A stretch of DNA of 64,000 nucleotides from positions 142,501 to 206,500 of the forward strand of contig JAXCGZ010017003.1 in the NCBI GenBank assembly GCA_037179515.1, given 5' to 3'. Made by a program: the position numbers and the translations under genes. Source of the DNA: Halocaridina rubra. Taxonomy: Eukaryota > Arthropoda > Malacostraca > Decapoda > Atyidae. The notes below the pieces were generated by a model. It did not search any database, had not been told where the DNA came from, and worked only from the letters and a program-made list of their open reading frames with translations. Below, in pieces: positions 12,979 through 21,862 of this stretch (position 1 is its first letter; each line of letters begins with the position of its first letter).

Positions 12979-13476
12979 CTAGGCTCTGAGATGACGATAG
13001 ATCTGCTTTTTGAAGGATGAAAGGTCATAAGAACTAGGAAAGACAGAAGGAGGAAGAGAGTTCCAGAGTCTGGAGGTGGATGGGAAGAAGCAGACGCTGC
13101 ACCGACCAATCCGCAAGCTACAAATCTCCACACAGTACCTGTGAGATGAGGCCGCTTGGCGAGTGTTACACGGCCTCGGCAGTGGAGGAGGGATGCAACT
13201 CGCCAACTCATCAGAGCAGCGATGGAAGTAGTAGCGATAGAAAAGCGAAAGGGAAGATACCTTATGGCGAAGAGAGAGAGAATCCAGGTTAGAAGTAAGA
13301 GAAGGATCATTAATGAGTCTGACTGCCTTAGATTCAACCCTATCAAGAAGATAAGTAAAGGAAGAAGCACCCCAGATGTGTGAGCAGTATTCTAAGCAGG
13401 GGCAGATAAGACCTTTGTAAATTTTAAGTAACTGCAGTGAGGAAAAGTAATAACGAAAACGAAACAAAACCCCCAA
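12979..13476 (-). pseudogene. LINE ORF2 C-terminal domain, frameshifted
   Basis: Continues the protein above after a frameshift near 13480-13520. It encodes LICPCLEYCSHIWGASS, then LDRVESKAVRLINDP, and closes with LWNSLPPSVFPSSYDLSSFK and KQIYRHL, the standard ending of Jockey/CR1-type LINEs. No zinc motif is visible. Confidence 0.8.
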
Positions 13477-13517
13477 TTTTTTGGATGAAGATTTGGAAAT
13501 TTGGATTATGTGATTAG

Positions 13518-15752
13518 TTAGATTAAGTTAGAGGCTATATGGATTCCTAATATATTGATAGAGTTAAGAGGGTAAATTTCATTAGTTTCGAAGACAATAG
13601 GGTTATCAGGAGGAGAAGAAGATAAAGAAATATCCAGAAACTGTGTCTTGGAGGCATTGAATTTAACTAAATTTTGAGTGCCCCATTCAGATACTCTCTG
13701 CAAATCGGAGTTAAGAGTAGAAGAAAGAGTGATACGAGACTGATTACGAGTAACAGATGAAGGTTGAGAAGAAAAGGCAGCGGAAAAGTGAAGGGTAGAA
13801 TCATCGGCAAAGGCATGAAGAAGAGAGGAAGATGGGGATTGTAGAAGATCATTGATGAAGAGAAGGAAGAGAGTAGGTGAAAGAACAGAGCCCTGTGGAA
13901 CACCACTGGACACAGAGAAAGGGCTAGATGTCGCGCCATCAACAACTACAGATATAGAACGGTCAGTAAGAAAACTGGAAATTAGAGAACAGAAAGAAGG
14001 GGTAAAGCCATAGGCAGGGAGTTTGGCCAACAGAGCCTTGTGCCAGACTCTGTCAAAAGCCTTAGAGATATCAAGGGCGACGACAAAGGATTCCCCATAG
14101 TTCCTAAGAGAAGATGACCATACATGAGTAAGATAGGACAGGAGATCACCAGTGGATCTTGCCTTGCGGAAGCCGTACTGGTGATTGGAGATAAGTGAGT
14201 TAGATTCAAGGCGTTTCAAGAAGTGAGCATTGAGCAAAGTTTCGAAAACTTTAGCAACAGAGGAGGTTAGAGCAATAGGTTGGTAGTTAAAAGGAATAGA
14301 GCGGTCACCCTTCTTAGGAACAGGTTGAACTAGAGCATGCTTCCAAGCTGAAGGATAGATACTGGTTGACAGAATGAGGCGAAAAAGACGGCAAAACACG
14401 GGAGCCAGTTCATCTGCAAACTCCTTAAGGAACCTTGCAGGGATACCATTGGGACCAGATGCCTTGTTTGTCTTTAGTGAGCGAAGAACCTTATGAACTT
14501 TGCGTAAAGTAAGGATAAGGGAGGGCATAGGGTTACAAAGGGGAAAAGACTGAGGAACAGGTGCGCTGGAATCGTTGATAGAAGAGTTGGCAGAAAAATG
14601 AGAGCCAAAGAGAGTGGCTTTGTCAGTGGGAGAGCAAGCTATAGAACCATCAGAACGAATGAGAGGGGGAAAGCTTGAGTTACAAAAGTTTTTGGAGAGG
14701 TTTTTGACTAAAAACCAGAAGCATTTGTCAGTGGGAGAGGAGTTAAGGTCATCAACTTTCCTTCTTATAAAGGAAGCCTTAGACCTTCGAATCTGAGCTG
14801 TACAGCGATTCCTAGCTATAATAAAAGAAGAGCAAGTTAAACCAGAAGGAGAGGCTTGGTAAGATCGGTGAGCCTGATTCCTAACCTGGATAGCCATGGA
14901 GCAGGCACGGTCAAACCAAGGTTTAGGGGGAGAGAAAGTTTTTGTAGAAGAGGGGATGTACGCCTCCATTCCCGCGGTCACGATCTCGGCAACTTTTACA
15001 GCTACCCAATCAGGGTTGCAGGAACGAAAGCAGTAGTTATCCCATGGAAAGTCAAAGAGAAAGTTACGCAAATTTTCATATTGAGTTCGGTCGAAGTGCC
15101 AAAGGCGGCGTTGAGTAGGAGGGATTGGTGGTGGGGGAGCGAAAATGGAAGAGACAGAGATCATAGAGTGGTCAGATTTACCAAGAGAGGAAAGCACGGA
15201 ATAAGAGTAGTTTGAAAGGTTAGAAGTAAAAAAAAGGTCAAGAGTGTTAGCAGCATGTTCGTGACGATCAGGAACGCGAGTAGGATGTTTGATAATTTGC
15301 TCCAGATCGTGAGTAATAGAGAAAGCAAGAGCCTCGCTTCCTCCCACATCAGTGTGAGAAGAATGAAGCCACTCACTGAGGTGTACATTGAAGTCTCCAA
15401 TGTAGAGAACTTCGGCATGTGGGTGAGAAGAGAGCAAGGACTCATGGCACGAGGAGAGATATTCAAAGAAAGACACAAACTCGGTGGAGTTTGGAGAACA
15501 GTAGCAGAAGCAAAGGATGATAGTGGTAGTGGAGAGATAGATTTTTAACCAGAGAACATCAAAGTCAGGAGATTCAAGGTCCATGAGCCTCACAGTAGGA
15601 GTGTTAATGTTGCAGTAAGCACAGACCCCACCTTTGGAAAGAAAACCACAGGTGTGGTTCCAAAAGGAAGCCTTTCCTTGCTGGTCATCAGCAAGGCCCC
15701 TTCTTTTGATTAATTTTTCTCGTCCATATTTGTTCATCCATTTATTTTTCAT
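13518..15752 (-). CDS. LINE ORF2 protein: partial endonuclease plus reverse transcriptase
   Basis: 744 codons open. It would nick target DNA and reverse-transcribe the element RNA. From the N-terminus: GFLSKGGVCAYC at about residue 37, a DFDVLWLKIYLS block, the endonuclease motif IGDFNVHLSEW at about 118-128, the closing SDHSMISVSS at about 193-202, a basic linker, then RT: ASGPNGIPARFLKEF, QPVPKKGDRSIPFNYQPIAL, HQYGFRKARSTGDLL, VVALDISKAFDRVWHKALL, SSGVPQGSVLSPTLFLLFIN and the catalytic AFADDSTLHF. The beginning of the endonuclease is missing. The frame is lost shortly after residue 730; the missing C-terminus is in another frame at 12979-13476, so a single frameshift separates them. Likely inactive, but recent. 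Confidence 0.85.
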   Translation of the reverse strand: MKNKWMNKYGREKLIKRRGLADDQQGKASFWNHTCGFLSKGGVCAYCNINTPTVRLMDLESPDFDVLWLKIYLSTTTIILCFCYCSPNSTEFVSFFEYLSSCHESLLSSHPHAEVLYIGDFNVHLSEWLHSSHTDVGGSEALAFSITHDLEQIIKHPTRVPDRHEHAANTLDLFFTSNLSNYSYSVLSSLGKSDHSMISVSSIFAPPPPIPPTQRRLWHFDRTQYENLRNFLFDFPWDNYCFRSCNPDWVAVKVAEIVTAGMEAYIPSSTKTFSPPKPWFDRACSMAIQVRNQAHRSYQASPSGLTCSSFIIARNRCTAQIRRSKASFIRRKVDDLNSSPTDKCFWFLVKNLSKNFCNSSFPPLIRSDGSIACSPTDKATLFGSHFSANSSINDSSAPVPQSFPLCNPMPSLILTLRKVHKVLRSLKTNKASGPNGIPARFLKEFADELAPVFCRLFRLILSTSIYPSAWKHALVQPVPKKGDRSIPFNYQPIALTSSVAKVFETLLNAHFLKRLESNSLISNHQYGFRKARSTGDLLSYLTHVWSSSLRNYGESFVVALDISKAFDRVWHKALLAKLPAYGFTPSFCSLISSFLTDRSISVVVDGATSSPFSVSSGVPQGSVLSPTLFLLFINDLLQSPSSSLLHAFADDSTLHFSAAFSSQPSSVTRNQSRITLSSTLNSDLQRVSEWGTQNLVKFNASKTQFLDISLSSSPPDNPIVFETNEIYPLNSINILGIHIASNLI

Positions 15753-16035
15753 TTCTATATATTCATAAATATATTTTTTTCCCTTATCCTTCCTTCCTGG
15801 TGATCCTCAAGGAGTTGAAAGCATGCACACGACATCATCACCTCTCCCCTCTTCACCTCTATCCTATCTCGACTTTCCCCTTCCTCTATACAAGGCATCT
15901 CAAAAATTGAAGGAGAATATTAATTCTGGGCACAACACCTCTGATCCCTCTTATCTTTATAGATATATTCAAAATCCAGACGATCTCACCTGTGAGCCCA
16001 TCAAGGCCAGGCTGCCATCAGGGGAAGATATCGAT
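15753..16035. other. Unidentified stretch left of the gypsy LTR
   Basis: A 76-codon open stretch begins at 15823 (MHTTSSPLPSSPLSYLDF) without a recognised domain. Positions 15960-16035 resemble 6195-6260, so part of it is a repeat of unknown class. Confidence 0.35.
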
Positions 16036-16482
16036 AACAAACGTATATACTAATTTTAAGTTAAGTTTTACCTTACATGTTTTATTGACAAGCATTATTC
16101 CTATTCTATTCTAATTTAAGTGAGCAGAAAAGTCATCTTTTTCTCCCGCCAACTCTGAGAGATGTCTGACGACACCTGCAAATAGCTCCAGGCATTTCCT
16201 ACATATTTCCTATCATTTTCCGATATCTTACCCTCACTAACTTAACCCTAGCCCTATTTCTAATGCGGCTAAGTAATATATATCATAGTGATAGTGTGAT
16301 AGTATATACAGTAAGTCAGGTATATAATGCCCGGTTAGTTCTAGCTTATTTAACTAATATCCTGACCTAATACCGCTGTGCTCATGCTCCGGTTGTTGCC
16401 CTTACAGGCAACCTAACTAACTCTTAATGTAGGGGAACCAAAATACCTAACCTAACCTATTACAATTGGCGACTATATCACA
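16036..16482 (+). repeat. 5' LTR of the gypsy element
   Basis: Aligned to the 3' LTR from about 16036 to the terminal ATCACA at 16477-16482. The first 30 or so bases of the 3' LTR (TGTAATGGAATGGTATTG) have no match here, so the 5' LTR start is eroded or replaced. It contains CCTAACCTAACC-type text that mimics the arthropod telomere repeat but is part of the LTR. Confidence 0.85.
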
Positions 16483-16734
16483 ACTGGCGACAAGAATTAC
16501 AACTGGTCTATCCTAATGTATTTGACTATTATATAACCTGGCTTTTTTTTTTTTTTTTTTTTTGCTACCTAACCTAATTTTGTCTTACTTAGCCTAACTG
16601 AATTTTGGCTAGCCTAAGCATAGCATAGACCTAGTCTATGCCTATACCTATTATTGGTGGATTATGTGTGTGAACTTAGCCTAGACCTAACTAATTTTCT
16701 ATTGGTTTATTAGGCTATCACATATAATTTCGTC
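16483..16734 (+). other. Gypsy 5' leader
   Basis: Non-coding leader between the primer site and gag, including an 18-base T-run at about 16545-16563. Confidence 0.5.
16485..16500 (+). promoter_or_regulatory. Primer binding site (putative)
   Basis: TGGCGACAAGAATTAC starts two bases after the 5' LTR end. TGG right after the LTR is the expected start of a tRNA-primer site; I cannot name the tRNA. Confidence 0.5.
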
Positions 16735-17230
16735 GTGTCGCTAATTGGGAATGTAGGTCCGTATAAAGAATCAACCTATATGGATAGGGTTCAATTGTGT
16801 TTCGAAGCTAATGATATTAAGAAAGATAAGCAAGTTCCTGCTTTTTTGTCTATCATGGGTTCTAAATTTTTTGGTCTAACAACGGATTTAGTGAGTCCGA
16901 AATCTCCAAAGGAATGTACTTTGGAGGAATTAATCTCCACTCTCAACAATCAATACAAACCAGAGGTTATAGTGATCTTTGAAATATTAAAATTCTACTG
17001 AAGGTATCAAGGAGACCGAGTTGCAGCTCTAAAGGCACTCACATCGACGTACGAATTTGGGGACAAACTAGAGGCGATGTTAAGAAATAGGCTTGTTATG
17101 GGTCTTCGGGAAGAGAGTAGTCAGAGTGTTCTCTTCACAGAAAAGAATCTCACCTTTGCCCGAGCAATAGAGATTGCTATTACTAGGGAAGCTGCAGAGA
17201 AGGCTGTCAAGGAGTTTGGTCAGAATCCTC
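16735..17230 (+). pseudogene. Gypsy gag relic
   Basis: Gag capsid region. The readable text runs IGNVGPYKESTYMDRVQLCF, FEANDIKKDKQVPAFLSIMG, TLEELISTLNNQYKP, then a TGA at 16999-17001, and continues in the same frame with YEFGDKLEAMLRNRLVMGL and EKNLTFARAIEIAITREAAE. This is the retrotransposon-gag pattern of Mag/K02A2.6-like elements. A single premature stop is seen; the reading then ends where the RTE LINE is inserted (about 17232), so the zinc knuckle is lost. Confidence 0.75.
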
Positions 17231-17235
17231 ACACT

Positions 17236-18456
17236 AATAATCTATCTATCTATCTATCTACCTTGGCTGTTTCCCCCTTTAATTGGGGGTTAGCCGAAAT
17301 CAAGAAAGGAAAACAAGTAGGGAGATTACTTTGCTCTATGGGCAATGACGAGGAAGCTAGCGGCCATTCAGATGGCAATGCTGGAGTGCCACAGCCCATC
17401 CTCCCGGCTCTTCCACAACCTGTGTCGCTTCACAACTGCCAACTCCTACTGCCACTACCACAGGGCTACCTCTGCAAGATGCAGCCCCGTGGTAACAGCA
17501 GATGCCCATCAGAGCTGCGTCACAATCGCTCGCCACTCATTCCTATCCCTAGCACGCTCGCTTGCTTCCCTCACATCCATCCTCCTATCATTCAGAGCTC
17601 TCCTTACTCCATCCATCCATCCAAACCTAGGCCTCCCTCTAGTATTTCTCCCATCAACTCTTGCATTCATCACCTTTTTCAGCAGCCTTTCATCATCCAT
17701 CCTTTCCACATGGCCAAACCATCTCAGAACATTCATATCTACTCTGGCTGCAATTTCTCTCCTCACACCCGTTCTTGCTCTCACCACTTCATTCCTAACC
17801 CTATCCAATCGAGATACACCAATTATACTCCTCAGGCATTTCATCTCAAACACATTTAGTTTCCGTCTCTCACTTACTTTCATACCCCATAACTCTGATC
17901 CATGCATCACAGTTGGCACAACCACTTTCTCATACAAAACTTTCTTAACATTCATTTCCAACCCTCTATTCTTCATCACTCCTTTCAATGCACCCAACAC
18001 TTTACATCCTTCATTCACTCTGTGACACACATCTGCTTCCACTCCACCATTTGCAGTTATAACCGAGCATAAATACTTAAACTGATTAACCTCCTCAAGT
18101 GTCTCTCCATTCAACATAACATTCAATCCAGCTCCATCCTCATTTCTTGTACACCTCATATCCTTACTCTTTCCCACATTCACTCGCAACTTCCTTCTCT
18201 CACAACACCATTCCAAATTCTGACACTAACTGACACAGCTTCTCCTCTGAATCTGCCACCACCACAGTATCATCTGCAAACAGCAACTGATTCAGCTCCC
18301 ACTCGTTATCATCCCCATCTACCATTCTCAAACCTCGACCATGCACTCGCTCATTCACCTCTCTTACAACTCCATCAATATACAAATTGAACAGCCATGG
18401 TGACATCACACATCCCTGTCTCAGTCCCACACTCACTGGAAACCACTCACTCATTT
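17236..18456 (-). mobile_element. RTE-type LINE, 5'-truncated
   Basis: Minus-strand LINE fragment inserted in the gypsy gag. In its own sense it begins at the RT motif GLRQGCVMSPWLFNLYIDG, carries LLFADDTVVVADSEEKL, and ends with AAACAGCC, GGTAGATAGATAGATAGA, which is the 3' tail style of RTE elements (short tandem TAGA units at 17239-17260). About 60 percent of the ORF is missing at the 5' side. I see no clear target duplication. Confidence 0.85.
17509..18454 (-). pseudogene. RTE reverse transcriptase C-terminal half
   Basis: Two frames joined by a frameshift near 18205-18215. The first (18454-18200) gives GLRQGCVMSPWLFNLYIDG and the catalytic FADDTVV. The second (18216-17509) gives CCERRKLRVNVGKSKDMRC, NQFKYLCSVITANGGVE, VMHGSELWGMKVSERRKLNV and NVLRWFGHVERMDDERLLKK, the post-RT region of RTE elements. 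The family usually has an endonuclease N-terminal of this; it is absent here. Confidence 0.85.
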
Positions 18457-19186
18457 TTCATGAGGGGAGAGAGAAGCTGCCGTCCAGTTCTGCCTTGAAG
18501 GAAATTTAGAAGAGTTGCCAGAGGTGAAGCCATCACATCACGTTACCTAATTTTTTGTGTAAACTGGGGAAAGCTCTTAAGCCGTTTACCTGATCCTGTG
18601 GTTCCATATATTGTTAAAATCAGTATCCTTCCCATTTATATTAACTTGTTAGTTAGTTTGATACACGAAAAATTGAATAAGTAAAAAAAAAAAATATATC
18701 CACCTGTCAACAGTACTGAGTTAAGTTGCCAAGTAGTACAGCTGTCTTATTTTCTTCATTTTTTTGTTTTTGCTTTTCTTTTAGCTTTCTCTTTTACTAT
18801 TTTGTTTTTATTTTGTATATATATTGAGTTAAATGTAAAGTCTAATCTTGTGATAACATACCTTGGTTAGCAAGTGAGTTTATCAGTTAGGAAGAATATA
18901 TTGCAGAAACAGGTGGGTGCCACCTCAGACACAGGTTCGAATTTTTCCTTCAGGTTTGACTTTTGTTTTGTTGCATTTTCTTTTTCTTTTTCTTTTTATC
19001 CTTAAATTACCATGGTCAAGTATTTAAGTTAAGATGTGTGTTACCAGAAAAGAGATAAACTGAGTCACTAAATAGCACTTATATGGAGATATAAAAATTC
19101 GGTGTGAAGCTTAATTAATAGTTTTTTCTCTTTTTTTTCCTCTTTCTCTTCTTCTTTCTATATTCTGTGAGAGGGAGAACATAAAA
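18457..19186 (+). other. Non-coding stretch, possibly CR1-A 5' UTR
   Basis: AT-rich, no long ORF. Its last part leads directly into the CR1-A ORF1 at 19187, so some of it may be that LINE's 5' UTR, but every other copy here is 5'-truncated and I cannot set the boundary. A GGTTCGAAT near 18932 resembles a pol III B box without a convincing tRNA fold. Confidence 0.35.
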
Positions 19187-20263
19187 ATGACGCCATCTCT
19201 GTCCCAAACCTCTCCCATCCATGGGTCGGTAGGAGGGGTAGCCATCAGGAGACTCAAACAGAAAATCAAGAATATAGAGGAAATGGTTATAAGCCTTGAT
19301 GATAAAATTCAGAATATGGATGGAGAAATGAAAGAGAATGAAACACTCAGAGAGCAAATAAGATCTTTGGAGGAAGCAAATAAAGCACAATGGCAGGAGA
19401 GAAAGGAACTAGAAAAAAGAATAAAAAAGCTGGAAGGGGAAAAGAGTCAACTAGAATCTAGACTTTCTAAACAAGAAGATAAAAACAAACAGCTGAATGA
19501 CAACCTAAAGGAATTAGATGTTAGTTCACTGCTCTCTTCTGAGAGAGACGAGATTGCTGCTTGGAATGTCCAGATTAAGGAAAACATTGAACAGTTCAGA
19601 AAAGAGTTCCAGGAGCTGAATATGGAAAATGATGCCATGAAAACTTCCTTTGCTGATGCACTAAAGGGGAATGTGGCAGTAAAAGAGGCTGTAAAGGTGG
19701 TGGCACTGGAAAACATACAAACAGTAGACTATAGAGAGACAGTAATCGAAAAAATGAAAGACGTTGTGATGGAAAGGGCAAACCCACTCATCAGACAGGA
19801 CTTGATAAGGAGAAGACAGTGGTAATCTCAGGCATTAGCGAGTCCCAGGAGCCAACATGGCAGGGGAGACTTGAAGAAAATAAAGCTAGGGTTGTAGACC
19901 TGATAAGAAAGCTTGGAGTAGTATGTGGTCCTGAGGATATTGTAAACATACACCAACTAGGTAAATATTCGAGGGAAGGAAAGCCGAGACCAACAAAAGT
20001 AACCTTTGAGAGAGGGGAAACATGTAGGGAAATATTGTTGAGAAAAAAAGTCTAAAAGACCTTCAAGAATTCAAAGAAGTGTTCATTAGACAATACAGAT
20101 CACAGGAAGAGATGGGAAAGATCAAAAACTTGTTGCAAGAGGCAAGAAGGTTAAATGATGAAAGAAATGAAGAGGAGAAGAAAAATTTTCATTACAGAGT
20201 TCTTCCAGACAAAGGGGAGATAAAGAAGATAATGACAGAAGATCAGGGGATGGGGCCTCATTA
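19187..20263 (+). pseudogene. CR1-A ORF1 protein (coiled coil plus C-terminal domain)
   Basis: RNA-binding ORF1-type protein. I take the start at ATG 19187 (MTPSLSQTSPIHGSVGG). Residues about 20-130 are a long coiled coil, rich in E, K, L and Q, followed by a conserved domain with VVISGISESQEP, RVVDLIRKLGVV and IHQLGKYSREGKPRPTKV, similar in style to the L1-type ORF1 RNA-binding C-terminus. Two indels break it here: one base lost near 19800 and a shortened A-run near 20045, both by comparison with 36153-36732, which reads through. The stop is at 20262-20264, overlapping the start of ORF2. Confidence 0.75.
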
Positions 20264-20266
20264 AGA

Positions 20267-21270
20267 TTGTTATACACAAATGCTGATGGATTAGTTGGTA
20301 AGGCAGTAGAATTAAAAGATAGGATTCACAACAGTAAGGCAGATATAGTAGCAATTACAGAGACTAAGTTGAGTAAGGACATAAACAGTGTCACAGTTTT
20401 TCCTAAGGGTTTCAGAATACTAAGGGTTGAAAGATCTGAGAGGACTGGTGGAGGGATAGCACTGCTCATAAGTGAAAGGATTCAAGTCGAAGAAATAAAC
20501 TTGGCTATAGAAAGTGAGTTCAAGGAATTTCTTGTTGCTCGCATAAATACTGGGTCAGAGAGCATTATAATAACTGTTGTATACAACCCACCAAGGAACC
20601 AAAATAGGCTTGAAGTTTATGAGGAAAGTCATATAGGTACTATTGAAGCCATAAACTCAGTTGTTAACATAGCACGGGAAAAAAAATGTAGGATTTTGAT
20701 TATGGGAGACTTTAATCATAAAGAGATAGATTGGATAAATCTTGACCCACACAGTGGTGAGGACTCATTCGGGGCAAGATTCCTAGATTGCGTACAAGGG
20801 AATTTCCTACACCAACATGTAATGGAACCAACAAGGGCCAGGGGTGGGGATGAGCCATCACTACTTGATCTAGTGTTCACAGATAATGTGTTGGATATTG
20901 AAAAAATTGAGTATGAACCACCAATTGGAAAGAGTGACCACTGTGTGTTGTTGATGGAGTATATCATTGAAGATATTCTTCCTGAGAGTAGAGGCACTGA
21001 GGACATGAGGAGGAACTATCGGAAAGGAGATTACATCAAAATGAATGAGCTTTTTGCAGTTATTGACTGGAGAACCTTATTTTACAACAAATCTGTACAA
21101 GAAATGTATGACATCTTTTGTGAGAAATATGGGAAGATAGTAGATTGCTGCATACCTGTCACCAAAGTAGGTGTAATTCATGCCAGAGAGAAATGGTTCG
21201 ATAATGGGTGTAAAAGAGCTAAGGAGTGGAGAGACAAATGCTGGAAAAGGTATAGGAGGAGAAAAAACAT
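20267..21270 (+). CDS. CR1-A ORF2, endonuclease portion
   Basis: Apurinic-like endonuclease that nicks the target site. The open frame starts at LLYTNADGLVGKAVELK; a further in-frame ATG is not obvious, so the start codon is uncertain and expression by reinitiation after ORF1 is possible. Motifs: DIVAITETKL (catalytic Glu), TGGGIALLI, ILIMGDFNHKEIDW (Asp and Asn), EPSLLDLVFTDNVL and PIGKSDHCVLL (SDH). All usual catalytic blocks are present. The linker then runs to KEWRDKCWKRYRRRKN, where homology stops at about 21270; the following residues are read-through into BEL/Pao DNA. Confidence 0.85.
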
Positions 21271-21862
21271 GCCATCATCCCACCGGTCACCTTCAGTCTG
21301 GTGTCTCACATAGCTGCAAGCAACTCGCGGGCAACTGCACACAGGATAGTGCCATACCAACTGGCCATACAATGAGAATAACTGCCTCCTTGTCAACACA
21401 CTGTCGAGATCAGCCAAGCTAGGAATCTTGTTTCATCGACGGAACTCCAATGCTCCCTCACTGTTTCTCGAAACCGGCAACTCCAAAACTCACCTTCCCT
21501 CCAACTCTTCAGAAGGTTTAGTCTCTAAACCAAACTTGGACAAGTGATTCACAACTCAGAGGCAGACATAACATTCTCATTGACAATTATATCATTTATG
21601 TAACTGTCTGTGCCATCTCTAATCAGATCATCCTGAGCCAAGACAGCTTGCAAGATTTTAGACATTATTTTGGGTGAGCAGTTCAACCCAAAGCCTAGTC
21701 GAGTGAGGTTGTAAACAGCAACATCATGAACCACACGTTGATTGCTCCACAGAGACTCATCAACATGAACTTGAAGATAGACTGCTCTTGAGTTGACTAT
21801 CTTGAGAGGCTCAGTCAAACATCTATAATGCCGAATAGTCCCATCACACACATGACACATCC
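21271..21862 (-). mobile_element. BEL/Pao retrotransposon RT fragment, C-terminal part
   Basis: Minus-strand BEL/Pao RT. Blocks: PLKIVNSRAVYLQVHVDES, LTRLGFGLNCSPKIMSKIL and SYINDIIVNE. The last is the YxDD region, but the first catalytic Asp reads Asn (YIND instead of YIDD). It continues to LTRRQLFSLYGQLVWHYPVC at about 21300-21400. The matching N-terminal part is at 24509-25035, so a CR1-A copy has split one BEL/Pao fragment. Stops and frameshifts occur. Confidence 0.8.

Larger units (their letters stand above)
12780..15752 (-). mobile_element. Jockey/L2-like LINE, 5'-truncated, poly-A tailed
   Basis: Minus-strand LINE with partial endonuclease, full RT and a C-terminal domain. Its 3' end is the T-run at 12780-12795 (a poly-A tail in the element's sense), after a GC-rich 3' UTR at about 12800-12978. 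No RNase H is present. The 5' end lies inside the endonuclease domain, so it is a truncated insertion. The coding region is open for 744 codons, so it is among the younger elements in the window. The clade assignment between Jockey and CR1/L2 relatives is by general look only. Confidence 0.8.
19187..21270 (+). mobile_element. CR1-A LINE copy with ORF1 and endonuclease, 3'-truncated
   Basis: The best 5' copy of the family: ORF1 (19187-20263) and the endonuclease part of ORF2 (20267-21270). The match to other copies ends abruptly at about 21270 after RRRKN, where BEL/Pao sequence begins, so RT and tail are lost. Near-identical coding text to the copies at 31051-36732 shows that this family was recently active. 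Confidence 0.9.

Noticed and set aside
13080..15550. Plus-strand ORFs opposite the Jockey/L2-like LINE
   Set aside because: They are reverse-complement shadows of the 744-codon RT frame, without domains of their own.
16448..16465. CCTAACCTAACC text as a telomere remnant
   Set aside because: Only two units, and the same text recurs in the 3' LTR (27791-27800), so it belongs to the LTR.
17077..18025. Plus-strand Ser/Pro-rich ORFs of 226-260 codons
   Set aside because: They lie antisense to the RTE reverse transcriptase, which has clear motifs; the plus-strand frames beyond about 17230 have none.
18865..18950. tRNA or tRNA-derived SINE (GGTTCGAAT B-box-like)
   Set aside because: The A-box candidate is too far away, no cloverleaf can be drawn and there is no repeat copy in the window.
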